A DNA stretch of 62,570 nt from Azospirillum sp. 51_20. Lineage in GTDB: Bacteria; Pseudomonadota; Alphaproteobacteria; RF32; CAG-239. The DNA is taken from NCBI GenBank assembly GCA_001917175.1, contig MNTV01000037.1, positions 1 to 62,570 on the forward strand, in the 5' to 3' direction. Each line of letters opens with the position of its first letter. The stretch's first letter is position 1. The notes under the pieces are model-generated. The model had not been told where the DNA came from, made no database searches, and saw only the letters and a program-made list of their open reading frames with translations. A program made the position numbers and the translations under genes. Of this stretch, positions 43,429 through 51,505 are shown piece by piece.

Positions 43429-43456
43429 TTGGGCGCCATTTAAAATTTTATAACTT

Positions 43457-44557
43457 ATGGCAACAATTTCAAAAAACAACGAGAGTGTTAAATCCGTAGT
43501 GGCAAACAAAGCATGGGCTGTTTTGGTCTGGCTGGGCAATGTGTGTGAAAACACGGCGAAAGGATTAGTGATGATTATTGCCTTGCTGGCGATAACGTTC
43601 ATTTTCTTCAATCCGCTGATTTTCATTCCTTACTGCCTGCTGGCTCCGAAAAAGGCTGCAGACAGTCTGTATGACTGGGATCTTCCCGTTTATATGGACT
43701 TTATGCAGGCTGTTTACGGGCCGTTTGTCGCCCTTTTGCCGTTCCGTTGGAAAAGACATTTCATGGCCGTACGCGGCGTGGAATTTTATTCCGACAAGCT
43801 GCAGTGCCGTTATTTCAAATCAATGGTACTTGCCGGCAAAGAAGAACGGGTAGACTTGGTGAAAAACCATATGTCTGCGAAGGCGATAAATCTTCTTTGG
43901 GCAGAAAATATCGTTGACTGGAGTATCAGAGAAGAGATTATCATGGCCGGCGTTACCCTGAACGACGAGCAGTTTAAATTACTGACCGTAAACGGGGAAA
44001 CAGCGCTTATCAAGGAGTATCTGGAAAAGAAGACTCCTTCCGAAGCCATGCTGCAGATGCTGTTGTCAGCACAATTCGGTGATCTTTTCCTTTTCTGCGT
44101 TGAACGCTACGGCCTGTCGGCTCGTCTGATAAGCAAGGTGTTTGCGATGGAAAAGGAAACCGGTTCGGACAAGGAAAGCGAGCGTTCCAAAGCGTTTCGC
44201 CACAATATTGCCGGACTGACACAAGAAGCCCTGACTTATTTTGCTCAGCGGCAGATGGTGCGTAACAGCGCCGGCTGCAACAGCCAAAGAGAGTGGGGGC
44301 TGTTTTTGAGCCAAACCGACGGACTTTGTCTGGCCGCGCAAAAGATGATGAACATTTGGCAGTATGACATATATCATAATGCCGGTTTTAATCTTTCTCC
44401 CGAAGCAATCGTTTACTTCTTCTCTCGGGGAGAAGCGATGATGTGGGAACGCATCTTCAAGTATGAACCGAAAGAGGCTCTGAACGAAGAGGCGCAGGCT
44501 TTGGTAGCGGCAAATCCGCAGCTGCTCAGTCGAGCTTTGAAAGCTGCCGAGAAGTAG
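43457..44557 (+). CDS. Membrane-anchored protein with helical repeats, unknown
   Basis: A 366-residue protein. Two hydrophobic segments near residues 35-62 (VMIIALLAITFIFFNPLIFIPYCLLA) form a hairpin anchor. The rest looks like a chain of short helices resembling degenerate ankyrin-type repeats (KEERVDLVKNHMSAKAINLL, LTVNGETALIKEYLEKK, QFGDLFLFCVERYGLSARLI). No family is assigned. No ribosome site precedes the ATG. It is flanked by strong terminators on both sides and is probably a single-gene unit. Confidence 0.72.
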   Translation: MATISKNNESVKSVVANKAWAVLVWLGNVCENTAKGLVMIIALLAITFIFFNPLIFIPYCLLAPKKAADSLYDWDLPVYMDFMQAVYGPFVALLPFRWKRHFMAVRGVEFYSDKLQCRYFKSMVLAGKEERVDLVKNHMSAKAINLLWAENIVDWSIREEIIMAGVTLNDEQFKLLTVNGETALIKEYLEKKTPSEAMLQMLLSAQFGDLFLFCVERYGLSARLISKVFAMEKETGSDKESERSKAFRHNIAGLTQEALTYFAQRQMVRNSAGCNSQREWGLFLSQTDGLCLAAQKMMNIWQYDIYHNAGFNLSPEAIVYFFSRGEAMMWERIFKYEPKEALNEEAQALVAANPQLLSRALKAAEK

Positions 44558-44898
44558 CATTCTCGAAAAAGATAAAAAAGCGTTTTTCTCCGGTAACGGA
44601 GAAAAGCGCTTTTTTTATGATTTGCCTGGCAAAAAGCGTGCGGTTGCGCGAGATTGAGTGTTTTGGTGCGGAATCGCGGTCCGCGCTTTTGGCCATGGTC
44701 AAACCGTAAGGCTTGCAACTGTTTCGGCCCCCCGGTTTGGCTTGGGATGCCTGTGATTTGAATACCTGCCTAAGCAGGCAGATGTTGAGATGCCGTTTCA
44801 ATCGACGGATTTGCGAAGCTTTTGGGACAGGATTTGAGTTTTAAAGTGATTAATGTTGTTTGCGCGAATTTGGAGAAGTAACCGTCGGGTAGGCGGGG
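44558..44898. other. Intergenic stretch between convergent genes
   Basis: It opens with a terminator hairpin at 44574-44615 (AAGCG-TTTTTCTCCG paired to CGGAGAAAA-GCGCTT with a GTAA loop and a final T-run). The rest up to the mutY stop shows only a weak CTGCC / GGCAG hairpin near 44767-44780 and no gene. Confidence 0.6.
44574..44615 (+). terminator. Intrinsic terminator
   Basis: A long stem (about 15 bp with one wobble) and a GTAA loop, ending in a run of T. It lies 17 bp past the 43457 gene. Confidence 0.85.
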
Positions 44899-46005
44899 TT
44901 ATGCCGGTGTTTTTTCGTCGTCGGCTGCGGCCGACAGAGTTTTTGTATGAGCCTTTTTCTGACTTTTGACCGGTTTGGCCGGCGCCGCTGCCGCAGCCGG
45001 CAGAGCTTTGGCGCAAACCTTTTTCATCAGGGTGGAAAAGGGGTAATCCGATAATTTTTCGATCGCGGTAAAGAAACCGTCGGCAACGGGCGGAATGTCC
45101 GAATTTATGTGCAAAACGTATATTTCCAGATTCAGACGAATGTGGGTGAAAACATGAAAAACGTTCAGTCCGGTGTCGTTCAGGCCGTCAAAGGGCAGGG
45201 AGCCTTCGTCCGTCCAGGGAAATTCGTAAAGGCCGGAAAGCAGCCCTTTTTCCGAACGTTTGCGGATCAAAATTTCTCCTTTGGCATTGAATATCAGGCA
45301 GACGCTGCCGTTTTTTTCCTTTTTGGCCGGTTTGGCGCGGTTGGGTATCCGTTCGAGTTCCGGCAGGCCGCGGGACAAGCATTCGTGCTGCCAGGGACAG
45401 AGCAGGCATTGGGGATTTTTCGGCGTGCAGACCATGGCGCCCAGATCCATGATCGCCGAAGCGTAGTCTGCCGGATGCTTTCGATCGGTGAGGGCGGCCG
45501 CTTTTTCGCGGATGAGGTTTTCGATTTCGGCAACCGGGGCGGTCAAATGATGCAGCCGGCAGATGATGCGGATGACGTTGCCGTCGACGACCGTTTCCGG
45601 CAGATTGAAGGCGAGAGCGAGAAAGCTTGCCGCCGTATAGGCACCGATACCTTTTAATTTCAGCACTTCTTCCCGGTTTTGGGGAAATTTGCCGTCGAAC
45701 TCGTTGACAACGGTTTGCGCGGTGGCATACAACGAACGGGCGCGGGTATAATAGCCGAGCCCCTGCCAGTAACGGTAGACTTCCTCCAGATCGGCGGCGG
45801 CCAGACTTTCTGCCGTCGGAAAACGTTTGAGAAACCCGGGAAAATAGTCAAGCACGGTTTTTACCGTTGTTTGCTGCAGCATAAATTCGGAAACGAGGAC
45901 GACATAAGGATCCGGATGCGCGCCGCCTTTGACCCGCCAGGGAAGCGTGCGGCCGTGCGCATTATACCATTTCAGCAGCAATTCGGACAGTTCTTGTTTT
46001 TTCAT
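44899..46005 (-). CDS. mutY: A/G-specific adenine DNA glycosylase MutY
   Basis: A base-excision repair enzyme that removes adenine mispaired with 8-oxoguanine. The helix-hairpin-helix glycosylase core has LPWRVKGG, EFMLQQTTVKTVLDYF, WQGLGYYTRARSL and LKGIGAYTAASFLAL, with the catalytic aspartate in VVDGNVIRI. The 4Fe-4S cysteines are in CTPKNPQCLLCPWQHEC. The C-terminal NUDIX-like 8-oxoG recognition domain is present, followed by an Ala/Lys/Pro-rich tail. At 368 residues it is of normal size. Confidence 0.96.
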   Translation of the reverse strand: MKKQELSELLLKWYNAHGRTLPWRVKGGAHPDPYVVLVSEFMLQQTTVKTVLDYFPGFLKRFPTAESLAAADLEEVYRYWQGLGYYTRARSLYATAQTVVNEFDGKFPQNREEVLKLKGIGAYTAASFLALAFNLPETVVDGNVIRIICRLHHLTAPVAEIENLIREKAAALTDRKHPADYASAIMDLGAMVCTPKNPQCLLCPWQHECLSRGLPELERIPNRAKPAKKEKNGSVCLIFNAKGEILIRKRSEKGLLSGLYEFPWTDEGSLPFDGLNDTGLNVFHVFTHIRLNLEIYVLHINSDIPPVADGFFTAIEKLSDYPFSTLMKKVCAKALPAAAAAPAKPVKSQKKAHTKTLSAAADDEKTPA

Positions 46006-46078
46006 GCCGCTTAATATAAGGCTTTACGGAAAAAATGTCTATTTTTAAAAGAAAATGCTTTTATCGGTGTATAATATA

Positions 46079-46107
46079 TTGACAATTTTTTGTCTTTTTT
46101 GTATAGT
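46079..46107 (+). promoter_or_regulatory. Strong predicted sigma-70-type promoter
   Basis: TTGACA (perfect) and TATAGT (5 of 6) are separated by exactly 17 bp. Transcription would start near 46114, which supports the ATG at 46136 as the start of the next gene. Confidence 0.7.
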
Positions 46108-46135
46108 TTGTAACGTATCTTTAATTATTATAACC

Positions 46136-46348
46136 ATGGAAGTAAAAGTTTTAGTTCAAAACGTGAAAAGTGTGTCCGATCAAAAATGGTGTATTACCGC
46201 TAAAGACGAAACAGGCGGAATTATGCGCTTCGGACTGAGCAAAGAGTATGGCGAACCTCATGCCGGCGACGAAATAACTCTTCGTTACCCGCGCGGCATC
46301 GCCAACAAAGTGGTCGGTATGGATTTGAACGGTACGCGCCTTTATTAA
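46136..46348 (+). CDS. Small unknown protein
   Basis: A 70-residue protein beginning MEVKVLVQNVKSVSDQKWC. It looks like a small beta-rich domain (WCITAKDETGGIMRFGLS, GDEITLRYPRGIANKVVGMDL). No ribosome site is visible, but a strong promoter lies 22 bp upstream and a terminator follows at 46399. That makes a genuine monocistronic gene likely. No family is recognised. Confidence 0.65.
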   Translation: MEVKVLVQNVKSVSDQKWCITAKDETGGIMRFGLSKEYGEPHAGDEITLRYPRGIANKVVGMDLNGTRLY

Positions 46349-46398
46349 AGCGAAGGCCTGACCGTAAATCGAAATTGTGATCATTCCCTGAAAAATTA

Positions 46399-46423
46399 AA
46401 GCCCCCTTTAAAGGAGGCTTTTT
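46399..46423 (+). terminator. Intrinsic terminator
   Basis: GCCCCCTTT pairs with AAAGGAGGC with one mismatch, followed by seven T. The right arm and T-run are repeated at 46460. Confidence 0.75.
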
Positions 46424-46492
46424 TTGTGTTTGGAAAACGCGTTTGCTGTATGGTTCTGATTAAAGGAGGCTTTTTTTGTGTTTGGAAAACGC
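46408..46492 (+). repeat. 33-bp direct repeat pair
   Basis: The sequence starting TTAAAGGAGGC and ending GGAAAACGC is identical at 46408-46440 and 46460-46492. Each copy holds the right half of a terminator, so the second is a partial terminator duplication. Confidence 0.85.
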
Positions 46493-46746
46493 CTCTGACA
46501 TACGGTTTCATAGTTTTGCGGCTTTTTTTCACTTTCCTTTTCTTTTTTTCCTCTTTTCTGTTTGCGTTTTTTTGCATTTTGTTTGCGGCGGATAAAAAAT
46601 TCCTTTGTCGTTTTGTATCGGAAACAAACCGCGCCCGGCAGATTTTTGAATGTTGCGTTCGGGGCGGCAAAGCGCGTATGAAGCCTTTGCCGGCCCTGCC
46701 GGGGGAGTTCCTTTCGGGGCGGGTGCCGCAGAATGCGGAAAAGCGT

Positions 46747-47412
46747 TTAAATCCGCGGCAGCGGTTTGTGCCGGCGGACGTAAAGGTAAATGAACAGAGT
46801 GTAGAAAAGAATGATGCCGGCGATGGTGCCGATGATGAATTTTCTTGTCTGTTCGGGACTCCAGGCCTGAGTGATCCGGTTGACGTTGACGGCGGAACCG
46901 AGAATTTCAAATTTGTCGTAATTGTCTTCGCTGTACATGTTGACGGTGATTTGGTTGTCCGGATTGAGGTAGTTGAACTCAATGACAATGGCGTTGTCGG
47001 TTTTGATCAGTTTGGCCGAAACGTCGCTTGAAGTTTCCGCGTTGTTGATGCCGTAATAAAGAATTTTTACCCGCGGCGGAATCGGAATCCGAATCGGGTC
47101 GTGTCCGAGGGAGGAAACGTCGCTGCCGGCAAGGGCGTCTTCTCCGGTGTTGGAAAGCGTTACGGCGGTTTTGTAGAGTTTGGGATAATCTTTGCCGTTG
47201 ATGTGGATTTTGAAGTCGTCGCTGCCGGACGCGGAAGATATTTCCGTCGTTTCGGTCGTATATTTCAGAATCGGCCGGCTGATGTAAAACTGGTAATAGC
47301 CGATCAAAATGGCGGAAACGGCGATAAGGAACGCTCCGGTCGGACTGGTGAGGAAGTTCCACAGGGCGCGCACGGCTTTGGACTGCCGGTTATAAATGCA
47401 ACTCGGGTTCAT
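46747..47412 (-). CDS. Two-helix membrane protein with extracytoplasmic domain, unknown
   Basis: A 221-residue protein with a membrane helix near residues 25-45 (AFLIAVSAILIGYYQFYI) and another near the C-terminus (FIIGTIAGIILFYTLFIYLYV). Between them lies a beta-rich domain of about 140 residues. AAGGAG precedes the ATG. No family is assigned. It lies 64 bp after eptA on the same strand and may be co-transcribed. Confidence 0.75.
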   Translation of the reverse strand: MNPSCIYNRQSKAVRALWNFLTSPTGAFLIAVSAILIGYYQFYISRPILKYTTETTEISSASGSDDFKIHINGKDYPKLYKTAVTLSNTGEDALAGSDVSSLGHDPIRIPIPPRVKILYYGINNAETSSDVSAKLIKTDNAIVIEFNYLNPDNQITVNMYSEDNYDKFEILGSAVNVNRITQAWSPEQTRKFIIGTIAGIILFYTLFIYLYVRRHKPLPRI

Positions 47413-47476
47413 GTTTGTTTCTCCTTTCCTGCCTTGTGATATAAGTTCTCATCGGGCAAAGAAAAGAGCCGGGGGG

Positions 47477-49063
47477 TTATTTTTTGCGGCAGCCGGAAAT
47501 GAGGTCGAGCGCAGGATTGTATACGGAAGTTTTGATTCCGCCAAGGCCGAGCAAAGTATGAAAGACGTTGTCGTGCGACCAGCTGCCGGCTGTTTTTTTG
47601 CGCAGGCATTCGCGGTCGATCCGCAGGGCGTCGGCGTTGTCCGGATCAAGCCATACCAGCATGGGGATGCGGGTTTGCTCTTCCGGCGCGATCATATAGG
47701 GGGCGGCGTGCAGGTAAATGCCGTTTTCGCCGAGCGATTCCCCGTGGTCGGAAACGTAGAGCATAATGACGTTGTAGCGGTCGGAAAGTTCTTTCAGACG
47801 CCGTACGGTTTCGGCCAGAATATGGGAAGTATAGGCGATCGAATTGTCATAGGCGTTGACGATTTCCGACTGCGGACAAAGGCTCAGGTCTTCGGTTTGA
47901 CAGGCCGGCGCATAGCGTTCAAAGGCCGCAGGATAACGGTGATAATAGGCGGGACCGTGGCTGCCCTGCTGGTGGAGGACGATCAGCGCGTTTCCGGCCA
48001 GGGCGTTTGCCCTGGCGACGAAGTCCTTCAGCAGAATTTCGTCTTTGCAGGCATAGTTGCGGCAAAAAGTTTCGGTTTCCACCCGGTTGCAGTTGTTTTT
48101 GCAGCCGGAGTTGTTTTCCCGCCAGAGGACGCGATAGCCGGTGCGGGCAAAAATGTCAAGCAGGTTTTCGGTGTAGACTTCGCTGCCGGGTTTGAAATCT
48201 CTTCTGCCGGCGGCGGAAAACATGCAGGGCAGCGAAACGGCGGTCGAGGTGCCGCAGGAAACGGTGTTGGCAAAGTAAAACAGGTCACCGGCATAGGGCA
48301 GCAGGTCGCGGTTGGTGTCGCGGGGATAGCCGCCGAGTGAAAAGTTTTGCGCACGGGCGGTTTCGCCGACGACCAAAACCATCAGCACGGGTTTGCCGTT
48401 TTGCCAGTAGGGACGGAAGACGGCGTCACGGCCGACGGCAACCGGTTCGTGATGCGTGCGGCTGACGATTTTGACGGCGGAAATGACGGCGCCGACATAG
48501 TTGACCGGCAGCAGCTGATATTTCAGGCTGCGGTTGTTGCGGAGAAACTGGGCGGCATATTTGTAGTTGGGGAAAATGACGGCGGCGGCAACGGCAAGGC
48601 CGGCGGCGGTCAGCCCGAGACGGAGAAGAAATTCCCGCCGCAAAGGTGCAAAACGGATTTTCAGCCGACAGAAAAAAACGGCCGGAAGAATGCCGCCGAT
48701 CAAAAGAAAGGCGAAAAACTTTTTGTTAAACAGGTCGGCGGCTTCCGCCGAATCGGTTTCCAGCGCGTTCAGCAGCATGATTTTGTCGATGGCGATATGA
48801 TAATCTGCCATGAAATAAAGGCAGACGGCATTGGCCATAAGAAAAAACACGGCCAGCGGTTTGGCCGTTTTCGGCCACAAAAGCAGATTGCAGGCGGCAA
48901 AAAGAAACAGAAAAACGATCAGGTTGACACTGACGAAGTCCCAGCCGGAGCCGGTGACGGCATAAAGCTTTTGCAGAAAAATGCCGTTGTAGGCAAAAAG
49001 CAGCAGAAAGGAGAGCAGGAAGTTGTATGCAAGAGAACTGACTGAAGCAGCGGATTTGAACAT
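47477..49063 (-). CDS. eptA: Lipid A phosphoethanolamine transferase, EptA-like
   Basis: An inner-membrane enzyme that transfers phosphoethanolamine from phosphatidylethanolamine to lipid A, lowering surface charge and polymyxin sensitivity. About five N-terminal helices are followed by a periplasmic sulfatase-fold domain. Motifs close to E. coli EptA are VGETARAQNFSLGGYPRDTN, SCGTSTAVSLPCMFS with the phosphate-accepting Thr, and SDHGESLGENGIYLHAAPY. Paired cysteines (SGCKNNC, SLC, the terminal SGC) match family disulfides. I start at the ATG at 49063, which matches the EptA N-terminus; ATGs at 49105 and 49117 are in frame. The adjacent two-component system is a likely regulator. Confidence 0.93.
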   Translation of the reverse strand: MFKSAASVSSLAYNFLLSFLLLFAYNGIFLQKLYAVTGSGWDFVSVNLIVFLFLFAACNLLLWPKTAKPLAVFFLMANAVCLYFMADYHIAIDKIMLLNALETDSAEAADLFNKKFFAFLLIGGILPAVFFCRLKIRFAPLRREFLLRLGLTAAGLAVAAAVIFPNYKYAAQFLRNNRSLKYQLLPVNYVGAVISAVKIVSRTHHEPVAVGRDAVFRPYWQNGKPVLMVLVVGETARAQNFSLGGYPRDTNRDLLPYAGDLFYFANTVSCGTSTAVSLPCMFSAAGRRDFKPGSEVYTENLLDIFARTGYRVLWRENNSGCKNNCNRVETETFCRNYACKDEILLKDFVARANALAGNALIVLHQQGSHGPAYYHRYPAAFERYAPACQTEDLSLCPQSEIVNAYDNSIAYTSHILAETVRRLKELSDRYNVIMLYVSDHGESLGENGIYLHAAPYMIAPEEQTRIPMLVWLDPDNADALRIDRECLRKKTAGSWSHDNVFHTLLGLGGIKTSVYNPALDLISGCRKK

Positions 49064-49186
49064 GGAAGCGATCCGAAATTGACAAATTGTTCTGTTGAAA
49101 GCCATGTCCGCCGGCATTTCGACAAATGATCCGGGCAGACGAAGCTGCCCGGACACAGGCACAACCGGTGTGCATAACCAAAAGAG

Positions 49187-49215
49187 ACATTACATAAAAA
49201 TTGCCGACCGGTCAA
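49187..49215 (-). promoter_or_regulatory. Predicted promoter of eptA
   Basis: On the minus strand TTGACC and TAATGT are 17 bp apart (GGTCAA at 49210-49215, ACATTA at 49187-49192 on the plus strand). Transcription would begin near 49180. Confidence 0.5.
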
Positions 49216-49368
49216 CCGGGCGGAGATTATGAAAAATAAAAACCTGCGGAAAGAAAGGCGTTTTTGGCGGCAAAGCCGCGGCATCGTCCGGATCGGGTAA
49301 GGAGTCTCATGAACTTTTGTCCGTTTTTTCTTTCGCCGTTTTATTCTTTATGTTTAAGAATAAGCCTT

Positions 49369-49390
49369 TAATCTGAAAATAATCTGAAAA
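49369..49390 (+). promoter_or_regulatory. Tandem 11-bp repeats, likely response-regulator operator
   Basis: TAATCTGAAAA occurs twice head to tail with 11-bp spacing, ending 1 bp before the -35 element of the response-regulator gene. A third near-copy (TAATCTGAACA) is at 49457-49467. Helically phased direct repeats against a -35 are the usual target of OmpR/PhoB regulators, so autoregulation is likely. Confidence 0.6.
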
Positions 49391-49391
49391 T

Positions 49392-49421
49392 TTGCGAAAA
49401 AGTTATTTATCCGCGTATAAA
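49392..49421 (+). promoter_or_regulatory. Predicted promoter of the two-component operon
   Basis: TTGCGA and TATAAA are 18 bp apart, directly downstream of the tandem repeats. The leader would be about 60 bases. Confidence 0.55.
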
Positions 49422-49488
49422 AGGCAGATTTTGCTTGCAAAAAATGACGGCGTTTTTAATCTGAACAAAGAGAGGAAAAGGGACGGCC

Positions 49489-50184
49489 ATGAAACTTTTG
49501 TTGGCGGAAGACGACATAAAACTGGGGGCATTGGTGAAAAGCCTGCTTGAGTTTTCCGGGTTTGAAACGGAATGGGCCAGGGACGGCAGAGAAGCGCTGG
49601 AACGGATCAGGGAAGCGGCCGCCAGCAGTTATGACGTGGTTATTCTCGACTGGATGCTGCCCGAGATCAGCGGCATCGAAATCTGCCGCCTGTTGAGAAA
49701 TCCGCGCAAATACAATTATCAGGGCGGGATTATTTTTCTGACTGCCCGGGACGGTACCGACGACTGCGTGACAGGATTGGAAAGCGGCGCCGACGACTAT
49801 CTGGTCAAACCGTTTGAAAACAAGGAACTGATTGCCCGCGTGAATGCGCTCGGCCGGCGCAAGGGCAGGCCTTTCGTCGACGACATTTACACCAAGTCCG
49901 GCGTGGAGATGAACAGCCGTACCGGGATGCTGACAGCCGGCGGAAAGGAACTGAAGCTGAGCCGGCGCGAGTTTGAACTGTTCAGGCTTTTGTTTGTCAA
50001 CAGCGGACAGATTATCCTGCGGGAGACGATTCTGGACAAGGTATGGACGGACAACCCGGAAATCAGCCCGGCCAGCCTTGACGCCTACATTTATATCCTG
50101 CGGCGCAAGATACGCGAATTTTCCGGCCGGATCAGGATCCGTCTGGTTAAGGGAATCGGCTATGTTTTGGAGATTGAGGAGTGA
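49489..50184 (+). CDS. OmpR/PhoB-family response regulator
   Basis: A 231-residue two-domain regulator. The receiver domain has the acidic pocket in LLLAEDDIKLG, the phospho-acceptor Asp in VVILDWMLPE (about residue 54), the Thr in IIFLTARDG, and the Lys in YLVKPFENKE. The C-terminal winged helix includes LSRREFELFRLLF and a final RLVKGIGYVLEI. It shares a GTGA overlap with the kinase gene. Position beside eptA suggests a PmrA-like role in outer-membrane modification; that is inference. Confidence 0.94.
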   Translation: MKLLLAEDDIKLGALVKSLLEFSGFETEWARDGREALERIREAAASSYDVVILDWMLPEISGIEICRLLRNPRKYNYQGGIIFLTARDGTDDCVTGLESGADDYLVKPFENKELIARVNALGRRKGRPFVDDIYTKSGVEMNSRTGMLTAGGKELKLSRREFELFRLLFVNSGQIILRETILDKVWTDNPEISPASLDAYIYILRRKIREFSGRIRIRLVKGIGYVLEIEE

Positions 50185-51419
50185 CGGATAAGGTTCGCCG
50201 GCGGCTGGTTTACAAATATACGGCGATTATTGCCGTGATGCTGCTGTTTTTTGCCGTCGGCGGGTTTGCCATGTGCAAATACGCGGTGCAAAAAGTGATT
50301 GCCGACACCATGTATGACGCCGTTGCCGCCGAAATCAGGGAAGCCGAAGACGCCGGGGTCAACGAAAATACGCCGCTGAAGGAGATGTCGGCGGCTTCCG
50401 ATATCGGGTCAATTTACAGTTATGCCTATTGGTTTGCCGGCGACAGGCTGGTTTTTGCCGAACATCCGAAAGATCCGGCGGTCGACGCGGTTTGCCGGCA
50501 GAAGATTGCCGAGCCTTTCGCGGACAACAAGCTGCAGTATTTTTCGCTTGACGACAACCGCGGTCGGCGCTGGCAGTTTTATATGCTGGCGGGCCGTGAC
50601 GGTGACCGGCGGGTGGTGATTTTGGTGAATGTGACGCCTTTTAAGCTGTTGTCGCTGCGTTATATTTATCTTTTGCTGGGGGCTTTGCTGCTGATGCTGA
50701 CGGTGGCGTGGACGGGCGGCAATTTTCTGGCCGACCGCACCATTGCGCCGCTGATCAGAACGCTTGAAAACCAGAAAAGGTTTGCCGCGGACGCTTCGCA
50801 CGAACTGCGAACGCCGCTGGCGGTGCTGCTGTCTTCGCTGGAACTGTTGGAACTGCAGTATCCGAAACAGCCGCTGGTGGCGGGAATGAAAGAGGAAGTG
50901 CTCGGTATGTCGACGCTGATCGGCAATCTGCTGGAACTGGCGCGGACGGACAACCGGCAGCCGCTTATCCGCCGGGAGACTTTCGATTTGAGCATGCTGG
51001 CCGACTGGGCGGCCGCCGGGATGACGGGACGCCGGAACGTGCGGGTGATAAACGGCAGTGCCGGCGCGGTGCCGGTCAGTGCCGACAGGGAAATGATCCG
51101 CCGGCTGCTGCTTATTCTTTTGGACAACGCCGTCAAGTACAGTCCGGAAAACTCGCAGGTGACGGTGCGGGTCTTAAAAGAAGACAAAGGCTGCCGGATT
51201 GAAGTTGAGGATCAGGGAATCGGGATTGACGAAAAAGACATTCCCCATATTTTCGAACGTTTTTACCGGGCGGACAAAACCCGCAGCCGGCAGACGGCGG
51301 GAACCGGCCTCGGGTTGTCCATCGCCATGGAAATTGCGGAACGTCACGGCGGCGGCATTGAAGTCAAAAGCACGCCGGGAAAGGGGTCCCTGTTTGTCGT
51401 GCGGTTGCCGGACGGCTGA
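50181..51419 (+). CDS. Sensor histidine kinase
   Basis: A 412-residue inner-membrane kinase. Two membrane helices (near residues 12-30 and 158-176) enclose a periplasmic sensor of about 125 residues with no recognised fold. The HisKA motif is ASHELRTPLAVLLSSLELLE with the phospho-His. The ATP-binding domain has the N box (LLLILLDNAVKYS), G1 (VEDQGIGID), an F box (FERFYRADKT) and G2 (GTGLGLSIAMEI). It starts at GTG overlapping the regulator's stop. It is likely to phosphorylate the adjacent regulator. Confidence 0.94.
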   Translation: MTDKVRRRLVYKYTAIIAVMLLFFAVGGFAMCKYAVQKVIADTMYDAVAAEIREAEDAGVNENTPLKEMSAASDIGSIYSYAYWFAGDRLVFAEHPKDPAVDAVCRQKIAEPFADNKLQYFSLDDNRGRRWQFYMLAGRDGDRRVVILVNVTPFKLLSLRYIYLLLGALLLMLTVAWTGGNFLADRTIAPLIRTLENQKRFAADASHELRTPLAVLLSSLELLELQYPKQPLVAGMKEEVLGMSTLIGNLLELARTDNRQPLIRRETFDLSMLADWAAAGMTGRRNVRVINGSAGAVPVSADREMIRRLLLILLDNAVKYSPENSQVTVRVLKEDKGCRIEVEDQGIGIDEKDIPHIFERFYRADKTRSRQTAGTGLGLSIAMEIAERHGGGIEVKSTPGKGSLFVVRLPDG

Positions 51420-51437
51420 TTTTTTGTCAAATTTTTG

Positions 51438-51466
51438 TTGACTGATCGCGAATGAAAGCATACAAT
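51438..51466 (+). promoter_or_regulatory. Strong predicted promoter of the 51506 gene
   Basis: TTGACT and TACAAT, each 5 of 6 to consensus, are separated by 17 bp. Transcription would start near 51473, giving a leader of about 33 bases without a Shine-Dalgarno sequence. Confidence 0.65.
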
Positions 51467-51505
51467 GAAAATGTTTCACTTAATTATTAACTAATTTTTT
51501 TATTT

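Larger units (their letters stand above)
46349..46746. other. Intergenic stretch with duplicated terminator
   Basis: It contains the terminator at 46399-46423 and a perfect 33-bp direct repeat (46408-46440 and 46460-46492) that copies the 3' arm of that terminator plus 20 bp. From 46495 to 46740 it is T-rich on the plus strand then ordinary; no gene is supported. Confidence 0.65.
49064..49488. other. Divergent control region between eptA and the two-component operon
   Basis: It holds a promoter facing each way and tandem repeats next to the response-regulator promoter, each entered separately. No additional gene is seen. Confidence 0.6.
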
